A DNA stretch of 64,000 nucleotides, taken from an uncultured Clostridia bacterium (lineage in GTDB: Bacteria > Bacillota > Clostridia > Lachnospirales > Lachnospiraceae). Position numbers and translations under genes: made by a program. Numbering within the stretch: position 1 is the first letter of the stretch; every line of letters begins with the position of its first letter. Location: assembly GCA_948467395.1 (NCBI GenBank), contig CAOKDX010000005.1, forward strand, positions 106,405 to 170,404. Direction: 5' to 3'. The notes beneath the pieces are model-generated. The model worked only from the letters and a program-made list of their open reading frames with translations, had not been told where the DNA came from and did no database searches. Positions 27,504 through 37,672 of this stretch are shown in pieces.

Positions 27504-28274
27504 ATGGCGTTTACAGTCCAAAACCTGGAGTTCTATCTTCTGGTGCTGGTACGCGTGTCGGGCTTTGTCTTTACCGCACCCGCCCTCAGCTATCAGAGCG
27601 TTCCAGCTCAGGTGAAAGCGGCCCTGAGTATTGTGCTCTCGATCCTTGTGATCCAGACAATACCGGTTGTGGCTGTGAGCTATTCCGGAGTTGTTGGATT
27701 TTCCGTGCTGGTGCTGAAGGAACTGATGGTTGGTCTTATTTTGGGATTTATGTGTAAGCTGTGTTTCTATATCGTGCATTTTTCGGGGCACGTAATGGAT
27801 ATGGAGATGGGGTTGTCCATGGCCACCATGTTTGATCCCACATCCAATATGCAGATCACGGTTACTGGAAATATTTATAATTATTTTGTTTATCTCCTGC
27901 TTGTTGTCACCAACATGCATTACTATATAATACGGTCTATCATGGAATCCTTTCAGTATTTCAACATTGGGCAGGCGGTGTTCCGTCTCAGCCTGAAGGA
28001 TCTTATGATAGATTTTATGGCAGAATATTTTGTCATCGCACTGCGGATCGTCCTTCCGGTGTTTTGCTGCATGCTCCTGATCAATGTAATACTGGGGGTA
28101 CTGGCGAAGGCGGCGCCGCAGATGAATATGTTTGTGGTTGGTATCCAGATTAAGCTGATCGTGGGAATATTTGTACTGATTCTGCTTGTGCAGACACTTC
28201 CCACTGTGGCCGATTTTATCTTTTCCGAGATGAGGGATATATCCAGCCGGATCATAACGATCTTTGCGCCATAA
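27504..28274 (+). CDS. fliR: Flagellar export gate protein FliR
   Basis: 256 residues with about six membrane helices, building the export gate with FliP and FliQ. Typical motifs include RVSGFVFTAPALSYQSVPAQ, ELMVGLILGFMCKLCFY and MDMEMGLSMATMFDPTS. It starts 2 bases after the fliQ stop. Confidence 0.94.
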   Translation: MAFTVQNLEFYLLVLVRVSGFVFTAPALSYQSVPAQVKAALSIVLSILVIQTIPVVAVSYSGVVGFSVLVLKELMVGLILGFMCKLCFYIVHFSGHVMDMEMGLSMATMFDPTSNMQITVTGNIYNYFVYLLLVVTNMHYYIIRSIMESFQYFNIGQAVFRLSLKDLMIDFMAEYFVIALRIVLPVFCCMLLINVILGVLAKAAPQMNMFVVGIQIKLIVGIFVLILLVQTLPTVADFIFSEMRDISSRIITIFAP

Positions 28275-28297
28275 ACATGACGAATTAAGGTGATACG

Positions 28298-29404
28298 ATG
28301 ATTTTAGAATACAATCTCCAGTTTTTCGCCAAGGACGGTGAGGGCGGGGAAAAAACAGAACCGGCCACGCCGAAAAAACTCTCGAAAGCGAGAGACGAGG
28401 GGCAGGTGGCGAAGAGTTCGGACCTCAACACGGCGGTACTGCTCTTTATCCTGTTTGTGTGTCTCAGACTCTTTGGCGGGTATATGCTGGACCGGATCCG
28501 CACCTTGTTTACCTTCTCCTACAACAGCATTAGTGACTATGCCACAGAGGAATTTACGGTTGCCAGGTTTATGTCCCTGCTGCAGCACGGCATGATTGAA
28601 ATATTGCTGATCGTACTTCCTATCTTTGCACTGGGAGTACTGGGAGCTTTTGTGGTGAATGTGGTGCAGGTCAAGTGGAAGGTTACCTTCAAACCCATGA
28701 AGCCCAAGCTGTCCCGGCTGAATCCCATCAGTGGATTTAAGCGCTTTTTTTCTGTAAATAAGCTGGTGGAGCTGCTGAAAGCCATTTTGAAGGTGGGGAT
28801 CCTTTTTTATGTTGTATATTCTTCCCTTCAGGATCAGTGGGGGCTGATCCTGAATATATATCAGCTGGATTTGTGGTCTGCGGTATCGCTGATCGTAGAT
28901 ACGGTGCTGAATGTATCCTTTAAGATTGCAGCCGTGTTCTTTGTCCTCGCCTTTGCGGATCTGTATTATCAGAGACGCAAGTTCCGGGAAGATATGAAGA
29001 TGACCAAGCACGAGGTAAAGGAAGAATATAAGAATGCGGAGGGAAATCCTCAGATCAAAGGACAGATCAGGAGGAAGATGCAGGAGGCCTCCCGCCGCCG
29101 TATGATGAAAGCACTTCCCGAGGCGGATGTGGTCATCACCAACCCGACTCATCTGGCGGTGGCATTGAAATATGACAGGGATGCGGCAGAAGCCCCTGTT
29201 GTTATTGCAAAGGGTGCTGATTACCTCGCCCAGAAGATCCGGGATGCGGCGAGAGAAAATAACATTGAGATTGTAGAGAATAAACCCCTGGCCCGGATGC
29301 TTTACCACAATGTAGAGCTGGGGGATCAGATACCACCCGAATTGTACCAGATGGTGGCGGAAATCCTTGCCTATGTATACGAACGGCAGGGAAAGGTTAG
29401 TTAA
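28298..29404 (+). CDS. flhB: Flagellar export switch protein FlhB
   Basis: 368 residues. Four membrane helices are followed by the cytoplasmic domain with the autocleavage motif NPTH at about residues 282-285 (VVITNPTHLAVALKYD). Self-cleavage there lets FliK switch export from hook to filament subunits. The N-terminus KTEPATPKKLSKARDEGQVA is typical. Confidence 0.96.
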   Translation: MILEYNLQFFAKDGEGGEKTEPATPKKLSKARDEGQVAKSSDLNTAVLLFILFVCLRLFGGYMLDRIRTLFTFSYNSISDYATEEFTVARFMSLLQHGMIEILLIVLPIFALGVLGAFVVNVVQVKWKVTFKPMKPKLSRLNPISGFKRFFSVNKLVELLKAILKVGILFYVVYSSLQDQWGLILNIYQLDLWSAVSLIVDTVLNVSFKIAAVFFVLAFADLYYQRRKFREDMKMTKHEVKEEYKNAEGNPQIKGQIRRKMQEASRRRMMKALPEADVVITNPTHLAVALKYDRDAAEAPVVIAKGADYLAQKIRDAARENNIEIVENKPLARMLYHNVELGDQIPPELYQMVAEILAYVYERQGKVS

Positions 29405-29461
29405 ATTTAGAAAATAATCTAAGCTTGAAAATAAAATGAAGAGAGAAAGGAGGAATCGGAA

Positions 29462-31498
29462 ATGAAGAAACAGGACATCGCACTGGGTGTATTTATATTA
29501 GTGCCGATCTTATGTCTGATTATTCCGGTACCTCTGTTGCTGCTGGATCTTTTATTCGGTTTGAATATCGTTCTTTCCATGATCATTCTTTTTACATCAT
29601 TGTTCTCGAAGGAACCACTGGATATGTCCAGCTTTCCAACATTACTGCTGATCATGACCCTGTTCCGGCTCTCACTGAATGTCAGCTCCACGAGAAATAT
29701 TCTACTTTCCGGAGAGGCCGGCAACGTAGTAGAGACATTTGGTAACTTCGTCGGAGGCGGCAACCTGATCGTCGGTGCCATTGTATTCTTTGTATTGATT
29801 ATTATGCAGCTGGTAGTTATCAATAAAGGTTCCGAGCGTGTATCCGAGGTAACGGCGCGTTTCACACTGGACGCCATGCCCGGTAAGCAGATGGCCATTG
29901 ATGCGGATTTGAACACCGGAGCCATCACGGACGAGGAGGCAAAAGAGAGGCGGGAGAAGATTCAGGAGGAATCTGCATTCTTTGGCTCCATGGACGGTGC
30001 CACCAAATATGTAAAGGGAGACGCCACAGCCGGCCTGATCATTACCGTGCTGAACTTTGTGGGCGGTATAGCTTTGGGTGTGCTGATGAACGGAATGGAG
30101 TTTGAGACGGCGATACAGACCTATTCGATTCTTACCATCGGCGACGGCCTGGTAAGCCAGATTCCGTCCCTGATGATCTCACTCTCCACCGGTATTCTTG
30201 TGACGAAGGGATCCAAGGATGCCGATGTGGGACATGTGCTGCAGAGGCAGCTCTTTTCCACGCCGAAGGTATTGTATATCGTCGGCGGTGCGGTCATTGG
30301 CCTGGGACTCTTTACTCCGCTAAATATCGTGATATTTACCGGATATGGAGTGCTTTTCCTGATTACGGGACGTATGATGAAAAATGAGCTTGAGATGGCA
30401 GAGACGGATGAGGCCGTGTCGGAGGATGAGGAGTCCGCGGAGGAGATCCGCCGGCCGGAAAACGTCAGTTCCCTTCTCCAGGTGGATTCCATCGAGCTGG
30501 AGTTTGGCTATGGTATTATACCGCTGGCGGATGTAAACCAGGGCGGCGATCTGTTAGACAGGGTAGTTATGATACGAAGGCAGATTGCCCTGGAGCTTGG
30601 GTGCGTTGTGCCGATGATCCGTCTGCGTGATAATATCCAGTTGAACCCGAACCAGTATCTGATCAAGATCAAGGGGGTTCCGGTGAGTGAGGGCGAGATT
30701 CTCTTTGATCACTATATGGCCATGAATCCGGGCTATGTGGAGGAGGAGATTGCCGGCATTCCGACATTTGAGCCCTCCTATCATCTGCCCGCGCTGTGGA
30801 TCACGGAGAGTCAGAGGGAGAGGGCGGAATCCCTGGGTTATACGGTGGTCGATCCGCCTTCCATTATTGCGACCCATCTGACAGAGATTATCCGCTCGCA
30901 TCTCGACGAGCTTCTCACCCGGCAGGATGTGCAGAATCTTATTGATAATGTGAAGGATGCGAACCAGACACTGATCGGAGAGCTTGTGCCCAAGCTTCTC
31001 AGTGTGGGTGAGATCCAGAAGGTTCTTCAGAATCTTCTCTCGGAGGGAATCTCTATCCGGGATCTCATCACGATATTTGAAACACTGGCAGATTATGCAT
31101 CATCCACACATGATACGGATATACTGACAGAATATGTGAGACAGAATCTTAAGAGGGCGATATCCAACCAGTATTTCTTCAGCTCTGAGCCTACCAATGT
31201 CGTTACACTGGATCCAAAGGCTGAGCAGGAGATAATGAATTCAGTAAAACAGACGGAGCAGGGCTCATATCTTGCCCTGGATCCGGATTATGCACAGCGC
31301 CTTCTTACTTCATTGAAAGAGGAAACGGATAAGCTGGAAGAGCTCGGAAGAACGCCGATCATCATTACTTCACCAATTGTCCGTATGTATTTTAAAAAGT
31401 TGACCGAAGAGCAGTTTAGGAATCTGCATGTATTATCATATAATGAGATCGACTCGGATGTGGAGCTGCAGTCAGTTGGGATGGTGACCGTTGAATGA
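29462..31498 (+). CDS. flhA: Flagellar export gate protein FlhA
   Basis: Largest export gate protein, 678 residues. About eight membrane helices fill the first 320 residues, with the FHIPEP-type loop block EVTARFTLDAMPGKQMAIDA. A large cytoplasmic domain follows and docks chaperone-substrate complexes. GAAAGGAGG precedes the ATG. The last bases overlap flhF by ATGA. Confidence 0.96.
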   Translation: MKKQDIALGVFILVPILCLIIPVPLLLLDLLFGLNIVLSMIILFTSLFSKEPLDMSSFPTLLLIMTLFRLSLNVSSTRNILLSGEAGNVVETFGNFVGGGNLIVGAIVFFVLIIMQLVVINKGSERVSEVTARFTLDAMPGKQMAIDADLNTGAITDEEAKERREKIQEESAFFGSMDGATKYVKGDATAGLIITVLNFVGGIALGVLMNGMEFETAIQTYSILTIGDGLVSQIPSLMISLSTGILVTKGSKDADVGHVLQRQLFSTPKVLYIVGGAVIGLGLFTPLNIVIFTGYGVLFLITGRMMKNELEMAETDEAVSEDEESAEEIRRPENVSSLLQVDSIELEFGYGIIPLADVNQGGDLLDRVVMIRRQIALELGCVVPMIRLRDNIQLNPNQYLIKIKGVPVSEGEILFDHYMAMNPGYVEEEIAGIPTFEPSYHLPALWITESQRERAESLGYTVVDPPSIIATHLTEIIRSHLDELLTRQDVQNLIDNVKDANQTLIGELVPKLLSVGEIQKVLQNLLSEGISIRDLITIFETLADYASSTHDTDILTEYVRQNLKRAISNQYFFSSEPTNVVTLDPKAEQEIMNSVKQTEQGSYLALDPDYAQRLLTSLKEETDKLEELGRTPIIITSPIVRMYFKKLTEEQFRNLHVLSYNEIDSDVELQSVGMVTVE

Positions 31499-32751
31499 TT
31501 ATTAAGAAGTTTCTGGCGAATACAGAGAAGGATGCCATAGAGATGGCGAAAAAGGAACTGGGCGGCAATGCCGTTGTAATGAATATTAAGAAAGTACACC
31601 CCAGGGGGCTGGCAAGGCTTTTTGTCAGGAGCAAGGTGGAAGTGACCGCCGCCCTGGACGACAATGTTTCTTATTCCGAGCCGAAAAAGACAGAGGACAG
31701 TGCAAGGGAAAGCAGTTTTGACGTTCTGGCAGGCCAGATGCCTGTTCCGCCCATGCCGAAGCAGGAGGATGAGGAACAGAGCATACAGGAGAAGTTAAAG
31801 AAACTGGAAATGCTGCTGGAACAGCAGATGATGTTCAATACGAATCCGAAAGAATTGTATCAGGAGTCCCCCGCGGAAACGCCGGCAGCACCAGTCGAGG
31901 AACCGGTGAAAGCAGTGCCTCCGGAGGATCAGGAGGATGAGAAGACCGTTGCCTGTAAGGAACTGATCCATCAGCAGCTGGTACAGAATGAGATAGAGGA
32001 GGAGATCGCAGACCAGATTATGGAAGAGGTAAACCGCTCCCTGCCGATGAATGCCTCCCTGGATCAGATTCTTGCCAGTGTATACCAGAAACTGATTCTG
32101 ATGCTGGGACAGACATATCTTGTAGAGAAACCGAAGAAGGATGGCGGGACGAAATTTATTTTTTTCCTGGGCTCCACCGGGGTGGGGAAGACCACTACCA
32201 TTGCCAAGATCGCTTCCAAGCTGAAGCTGAATAAAAATGCGGATATTGCCCTGATCACGGCGGACACATACCGCATTGCGGCTGTGGAGCAGCTGAAGAC
32301 CTATGCTAATATTTTATCTGTGCCTCTGAAGGTGATATACAGTCCCGGAGAGCTTTCGGAGCTGGTGGAAGAGATGCAGCAGTATGAGTACTGCCTTGTG
32401 GATACGGCAGGCCGCTCCCACAAAAATAAGGAGCAGATCGAGGATATCCGCAGCCTGATCGAGCAGATACCCATTGCGGACAGACAGGTTTTTCTTGTGC
32501 TGAATGCAGGTGCGAAATACAGTGATCTTCTGGAAATTGCGGATGTGTATGCCGCACTGACTGATTACAGTATCATCTTTACCAAACTGGATGAGACCTC
32601 TGCAGCGGGGGCAATGATGAATATACATGTCAGAACGAAGTGTCCTTTGTCCTATGTGACTACGGGACAGAATGTACCAGACGATATCAGCGAGGTGAAT
32701 CCGCAGAAGGTGGCAAAGCAGCTTCTGGGCGGCAGTGCCAAAAATGGATAA
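31495..32751 (+). CDS. flhF: Flagellar placement SRP-like GTPase FlhF
   Basis: 418 residues. The N-terminal B domain (IKKFLANTEKDAIEMAKKEL) is followed by a low-complexity linker, then the NG domain with P-loop GSTGVGKTTTIAKIASKL at about residues 225-242, DTYRIAAVEQL and DTAGRSHKN. FlhF sets number and position of flagella together with FlhG, encoded 20 bases downstream. Confidence 0.94.
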   Translation: MIIKKFLANTEKDAIEMAKKELGGNAVVMNIKKVHPRGLARLFVRSKVEVTAALDDNVSYSEPKKTEDSARESSFDVLAGQMPVPPMPKQEDEEQSIQEKLKKLEMLLEQQMMFNTNPKELYQESPAETPAAPVEEPVKAVPPEDQEDEKTVACKELIHQQLVQNEIEEEIADQIMEEVNRSLPMNASLDQILASVYQKLILMLGQTYLVEKPKKDGGTKFIFFLGSTGVGKTTTIAKIASKLKLNKNADIALITADTYRIAAVEQLKTYANILSVPLKVIYSPGELSELVEEMQQYEYCLVDTAGRSHKNKEQIEDIRSLIEQIPIADRQVFLVLNAGAKYSDLLEIADVYAALTDYSIIFTKLDETSAAGAMMNIHVRTKCPLSYVTTGQNVPDDISEVNPQKVAKQLLGGSAKNG

Positions 32752-32771
32752 CATAGATAGGACGGTGTGAA

Positions 32772-33668
32772 ATGGATCAGGCAGAGGGCTTACGGAATAT
32801 TATTAAGAAAAAGGATACTCAGCGGGCCAGACAGCCGGTGGGACAGACGGCGAGGGTCATCACGGTTACTTCCGGCAAGGGCGGTGTGGGAAAATCCAGT
32901 ATTTCAGTAAACCTGGCTATCGCTCTCAGCCAAAGGGGCAGGCGGGTTGTCGTACTGGATGCCGATTTTGGCCTGGCAAATGTAGAGATCATGCTGGGGA
33001 TACATCCCCAATATAACCTGGCGGATCTGATGTTCCATGGCAGGAGCATTACGGATATCATTACTTATGGGCCGGAAAATGTAGGCTTTATCTCTGGCGG
33101 CTCAGGCATCGAGGAGATGGCCAACCTGACCAGGGAACAGGTTTTTCATCTGATACATAAATTAGGAGAGCTGGACCGGCTGGCGGATGTCATAATTGTT
33201 GACACGGGAGCGGGTATCGGGAATACGGTGCTGGAATTTGTAGCGGCAAGCTCCGAGGTGCTTCTTGTTACGACTCCGGAACCAACGTCCATTACAGATG
33301 CCTATGCTCTTTTGAAATCCCTGAACGGCTGTTCCTCTTACAGTTCAGGGCAGACCGTAGTGAAAATGATTGCCAATCAGGTGAGGGACAGTCAGGACGC
33401 CAATGAATTATTTAAGAAAATTGGAGTAGTTGTTAATAAATTTCTGGATATCAAAATAGAATATCTGGGCGGGGTACCATATGATCCCAATATGTCCCGG
33501 GCAGTGATCCGCCAGAAGCCCATTGTTTTGTCTGCGCCCAGAACTGTCACGGCGAGAGCTCTGAACGGCCTGGCAGACAAACTGGTGTCCCGGGAGCGGA
33601 GAGCGGGCCAGAGACCCGGCATCATGCAGTTGTTTTCCAATGTGATGCAGACGAAATTTAAGAGGTAG
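32772..33668 (+). CDS. flhG: Flagellum number regulator FlhG (MinD-like ATPase)
   Basis: 298 residues of the ParA/MinD superfamily. Deviant Walker A SGKGGVGKSSISVNLA begins near residue 34. The N-terminal DQAEGLRNI segment is the FlhF-activating helix. The C-terminus has basic amphipathic character for membrane contact. The order flhF-flhG is the same as in Bacillus (YlxH). Confidence 0.93.
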   Translation: MDQAEGLRNIIKKKDTQRARQPVGQTARVITVTSGKGGVGKSSISVNLAIALSQRGRRVVVLDADFGLANVEIMLGIHPQYNLADLMFHGRSITDIITYGPENVGFISGGSGIEEMANLTREQVFHLIHKLGELDRLADVIIVDTGAGIGNTVLEFVAASSEVLLVTTPEPTSITDAYALLKSLNGCSSYSSGQTVVKMIANQVRDSQDANELFKKIGVVVNKFLDIKIEYLGGVPYDPNMSRAVIRQKPIVLSAPRTVTARALNGLADKLVSRERRAGQRPGIMQLFSNVMQTKFKR

Positions 33669-33694
33669 ATTATAGCAGAAGGGAGCTGATATCA

Positions 33695-34447
33695 GTGAAG
33701 ATACCTGTCAGTATAGGCGACCGGATCGAACTGACTCACGAGGCCAGTGCGACGCACCGCACACTGTCTAAGAATGTATACAGCAGCCAGCTGCTGGATC
33801 TGGAGGGGACGGATCGGGCGAAGCTGTCCATGCCTATTTTTGAAAGCAGGCTGATCCCGCTGGAGACGGGTGATGAGTACCAGCTCTGTTTTTTTACCAG
33901 GACGGGACTGTATCAGTGCCGGGGAAGGGTAGAGAGACGATATAAAGAGAACAATATGCATGTTATGGATGTGCGTTTTCTCAGTGAGATAAAGAAATAC
34001 CAGAGGCGGAATTATTACCGCCTCAGTTGCGATATGGATATAAAATACAGAATGCTTGAACCGGAGGAGCAGAAGGTGCTGCAGCAGCTGGCGGACAAGT
34101 GGCCGGATTCGGAGGCCCCGAAGGAGGGCATTGTGGAGCCGCTGGATCCTATGGATTTTGAGTGGAACGAGGGAACCGTGGCGGATCTCAGCGGCGGCGG
34201 TGTGCGGTTCCGCTGCAAAGACGAATTTGAGCCGGGGATGATAATTGAGATCATTGTACATATTTCTTTTAAAAACAGCAATATGCCGGTTCATTTTCTC
34301 CTCAGGGTGATATCCTGTCAGGTTTCCGAGACAGACAGACGGACATATGAGGTAAGAGGGACATTTGAGTATCTGAATGAAAGAGAACGGGACATTATTA
34401 TACAGTATATATTTGAGGAGCAGAGAAGACGGTTGAGAAAGGAGTAA
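33695..34447 (+). CDS. PilZ-domain c-di-GMP receptor (YcgR-type flagellar brake)
   Basis: 250 residues, GTG start. The N-terminal YcgR-like beta domain is followed by a PilZ domain with both binding motifs: R105-x3-R109 in QRRNYYRLS and D164LSGGG169 in VADLSGGGVRF. Proteins of this type bind cyclic-di-GMP and slow the motor, as Bacillus MotI (YpfA/DgrA) does. Its place inside the cluster between flhG and cheB supports a motor-brake role, which is inference. Confidence 0.85.
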   Translation: MKIPVSIGDRIELTHEASATHRTLSKNVYSSQLLDLEGTDRAKLSMPIFESRLIPLETGDEYQLCFFTRTGLYQCRGRVERRYKENNMHVMDVRFLSEIKKYQRRNYYRLSCDMDIKYRMLEPEEQKVLQQLADKWPDSEAPKEGIVEPLDPMDFEWNEGTVADLSGGGVRFRCKDEFEPGMIIEIIVHISFKNSNMPVHFLLRVISCQVSETDRRTYEVRGTFEYLNERERDIIIQYIFEEQRRRLRKE

Positions 34448-34451
34448 GGAG

Positions 34452-35537
34452 ATGGAAAAAAAAGTACTGATTATAGATGACTCTGCACTCATGAGAAGGG
34501 TCATTTCTGATATAATAAACTCAGATGAGCGGTTGACGGTGGCAGATACTGCCACAAATGGTGTTCATGCGATTGAAAAACTGAGTCAGGGATCTCGTTA
34601 TGACGCTATTATTGTCGATATACAGATGCCCAGAATGAACGGCGTGCAGTTTTTGAAAGCCATGAATATGGGACGGATCCGGATTCCGGTTATCGTTGTC
34701 AGTTCTGTAGCCAGTGAGAGTGCAGATGAGACCATTGAGGCCCTTTCCCTGGGCGCTATGGATTTTGTGAAGAAACCAAGCGTTTCCATGGGGCTGGAAT
34801 TCAGGGAATTTCAGAATAAGCTGCTCCGGACGCTGCATGTGGCGTGCGGGTTGAAAAAATATCGTCCGGAACAGGATAGAGGGTATCAGAAGCCGGCGGA
34901 GCCGGCAGAGCATATGAAGGTCAGAGTGGCAAAGAGACCGCATAAGCCGGCGATGAAAGGGGAGAAGCTGGTGGTGATCGCCTCTTCCACAGGAGGTCCC
35001 AAGGCACTGCAGTCAGTTGTCCCGTACTTTCCCAAGGATTTTGCCTATCCGGTGGTGATCGTCCAGCATATGCCGGCAGGATTTACGGCGTCTCTGGCAA
35101 AGCGGCTGAATGATCTGTGCCCGCTGCCCGTAAAGGAGGCGGAGGACGGGGAGCCCCTTCTGCCTGGTATCGTCTATCTTGCCCAGGGCGGCAAGCAGTG
35201 CGAGCTGGTACAGAAGTCTTCCGGGAAGTATGAATTTTCGGAAAACGACAAACCTCCCAGGGCGGGACTCAAGCCCTGTGCGGACATTTTTTTCGAATCG
35301 CTGACAGATACTTCATTTGAAGAGATCAACTGCGCAGTCCTGACGGGAATGGGTGCTGACGGAACGAAAGGGATACAGCTTATCAAGAAGGACAAAAAGG
35401 TGAAGGTGGTAGCTCAGAATGAGAAGACCTGTGTTGTGTACGGTATGCCGAAGGCTGCTTACATGGCAAATATTACAGATTATGTAGTGCCACTGGAGGA
35501 TGTAACAGGTACATTATTAAAAATGATAAAAGAATAG
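34452..35537 (+). CDS. cheB: Chemotaxis protein-glutamate methylesterase CheB
   Basis: 361 residues. Receiver domain with Asp56 (DAIIVDIQMPRMNG), then the methylesterase domain with VIASSTGGPKALQ holding the catalytic Ser, VIVQHMPAGFTASLA with the His, and VLTGMGADGTKG with the Asp. It removes methyl groups from chemoreceptors. AAGGAG precedes the ATG. No cheR gene is in the window. Confidence 0.96.
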   Translation: MEKKVLIIDDSALMRRVISDIINSDERLTVADTATNGVHAIEKLSQGSRYDAIIVDIQMPRMNGVQFLKAMNMGRIRIPVIVVSSVASESADETIEALSLGAMDFVKKPSVSMGLEFREFQNKLLRTLHVACGLKKYRPEQDRGYQKPAEPAEHMKVRVAKRPHKPAMKGEKLVVIASSTGGPKALQSVVPYFPKDFAYPVVIVQHMPAGFTASLAKRLNDLCPLPVKEAEDGEPLLPGIVYLAQGGKQCELVQKSSGKYEFSENDKPPRAGLKPCADIFFESLTDTSFEEINCAVLTGMGADGTKGIQLIKKDKKVKVVAQNEKTCVVYGMPKAAYMANITDYVVPLEDVTGTLLKMIKE

Positions 35538-35549
35538 GAGTGTGAAGCA

Positions 35550-37661
35550 ATGGATACGAGTCAATATATGGATTTATTTATTGATGAAACGAAAGAGCAT
35601 CTGCAGAGCCTGAATGAACACGTTCTGGTGCTGGAGAAGGAGCCGGAGGATGCAGATACCATCAATGAGATTTTCCGTGCGGCACATACTCTGAAGGGTA
35701 TGGCAGGAACAATGGGATTTGCACGGATGCAGCGTCTGACACATGATCTGGAAAATGTCTTTTCAGAGATCCGGAATGGCAATATGAAGGCGAATGCCAA
35801 GCTGATCGACGTCTTGTTCCGTGGACTGGATGCACTGGAATCCTATCTGGATGTGATCTCATCCGAGGGAAATGAGGGCACAGAGGATAATCAGGATATC
35901 ATCGACGATCTGAACAGCCTGCTGCAGGAGCAGAGCGGCGGCGCGCCGGCCGCACCGGAGAAAAAGACCGGGCCAAAAGAAGAGAAGCCCCAGGTGGAAG
36001 AGGACGAAGAGGACACACCAGCGGACAGCGAGAGGGCGAAGTACAGCCAGATTCCCATCGGGGAATTTGAGGCTTCTGCCATTGCATCGGCAAGAGCAGA
36101 GGGAAAGAATATATATGGTATCACAGTGTACCTTCAGGAGGCGTGCATACTGAAGGCAGCCCGTGCATTTCTTGTTTTTAAGTCGGTGGAGAGCAAGGGA
36201 GAGTTGATTAAGTCGGTTCCCACCACGGAGAAGATCGAGGATGAGGAATTTGATTTTGATTTCAGCTGGATCCTTGCCACAACGGAGAGCAAGGCAGCTA
36301 TTAAGAAACTGATCCTGAATGTGTCCGAGATAGGCGAGGTCTATATCGGTGATTACGATTCGCCGTCCCAGCCGGCGCCACAGCCCCAGGTAAAGGAAGA
36401 GCAGCATAGGGAAGCCAGTGAGAAACCGGCGGAGACGGAGCCCCAGTCGGCCAAGAAGGCAGAGGAGACACAGTCTCAGGCTAAAAAGCAGAAGGCGAAG
36501 ATGGGAAGCCGTTCTGTCCGGGTGGATATCGACAAGCTGGATGTGCTGATGAATCTGGTGAGCGAGCTGATCATTGCCAAAAATGGTCTGGTTTCTGCCA
36601 GCGGCAGCGAATCACAGCCCAGTGAGACACAGAGTTTCCATGAGCAGATCGAGTATCTGGAGCGTGTAACTACAAACCTTCACGAATCCGTGATGAAGGT
36701 GAGGATGGTGCCGATCGACAGCGTGGTAAACCGTTTTCCGCGCATGATCCGTGACCTGAACCGCAAACTCAATAAAAAGATGGAACTGTATATGACAGGT
36801 GAGGAGACGGAGCTTGACCGCACCGTTATCGATGAGATCGGGGATCCGCTGATGCATCTGCTGCGCAATTCTGCCGATCATGGCCTTGAGAGCAATGCCG
36901 AGCGTCTCCGCCTGGGTAAACCGGAGGTTGGTTCTATCTTTCTGGATGCATATCAGGACGGAAATAATGTAATCATAGAAGTAAGGGATGACGGAGCCGG
37001 AATCGATGTGGAGAAGGTTAAGAAGAAAGCATTGATGAAGGGAACCATTACGGAGAAGCAGGCTGAGACCATGACGGATAAGGATTACATAGATCTGCTG
37101 TTCCAGCCGAGTTTTTCTACTGCTGACAAGATTACCGACGTGTCTGGAAGAGGCGTGGGACTGGATGTGGTTAAGACTAAGATTGAGGCTCTGGGCGGCA
37201 GCATCAGCGCTAAGACGGTGGCTGGTGAGGGAAGTACATTTACGATTCAGCTTCCACTTACCCTTGCGATCATCCAGGCGCTTATGGTAGAGGTCGGGGC
37301 AGAGAAATATGCGATTCCTCTCAGCAGCATAAACGGAATTGAAGATATGCCGAAGGAGGAGATCCGATTTGTCCAGTCCAAGGAAGTGATTCACCTCCGC
37401 GGCAGTGTGATCCCGATCCTGCGTCTGCATGAGATACTCAATGTGGACAAACCGGAGGGTGATCCGGATTCACTTGTAATTGTTGTGATCAAGAAGGGTG
37501 AGCAGAGAGTCGGTCTTATCGTTGACAGTCTCATTGGACAGCAGGAAACTGTGATCAAGTCACTGGGTCATCATATTACGAACGATAAGCTCTTTAGCGG
37601 GGCGACGATCCTGGGTGATGGTGAAGTGGCACTGATTCTTGATACAAATACATTGATTTAG
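35550..37661 (+). CDS. cheA: Chemotaxis histidine kinase CheA
   Basis: 703 residues. P1 Hpt domain with His46 (IFRAAHTLKGMAGTMGF), a CheY-binding P2 region in an acidic linker, P3 dimerisation, P4 ATPase (LLRNSADHGLE and DDGAGID, then GRGVGLDVVKTKIE) and a P5 CheW-like domain (AIPLSSINGIEDMPKEEIR). All catalytic blocks are intact. cheB is 12 bases upstream and cheW 11 bases downstream. Confidence 0.97.
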   Translation: MDTSQYMDLFIDETKEHLQSLNEHVLVLEKEPEDADTINEIFRAAHTLKGMAGTMGFARMQRLTHDLENVFSEIRNGNMKANAKLIDVLFRGLDALESYLDVISSEGNEGTEDNQDIIDDLNSLLQEQSGGAPAAPEKKTGPKEEKPQVEEDEEDTPADSERAKYSQIPIGEFEASAIASARAEGKNIYGITVYLQEACILKAARAFLVFKSVESKGELIKSVPTTEKIEDEEFDFDFSWILATTESKAAIKKLILNVSEIGEVYIGDYDSPSQPAPQPQVKEEQHREASEKPAETEPQSAKKAEETQSQAKKQKAKMGSRSVRVDIDKLDVLMNLVSELIIAKNGLVSASGSESQPSETQSFHEQIEYLERVTTNLHESVMKVRMVPIDSVVNRFPRMIRDLNRKLNKKMELYMTGEETELDRTVIDEIGDPLMHLLRNSADHGLESNAERLRLGKPEVGSIFLDAYQDGNNVIIEVRDDGAGIDVEKVKKKALMKGTITEKQAETMTDKDYIDLLFQPSFSTADKITDVSGRGVGLDVVKTKIEALGGSISAKTVAGEGSTFTIQLPLTLAIIQALMVEVGAEKYAIPLSSINGIEDMPKEEIRFVQSKEVIHLRGSVIPILRLHEILNVDKPEGDPDSLVIVVIKKGEQRVGLIVDSLIGQQETVIKSLGHHITNDKLFSGATILGDGEVALILDTNTLI

Positions 37662-37672
37662 GGGGTGTCGTA

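Noticed and set aside
28304-29308. A 334-codon minus-strand frame opposite flhB
   Set aside because: Fully antisense to flhB, whose sequence is unambiguous.
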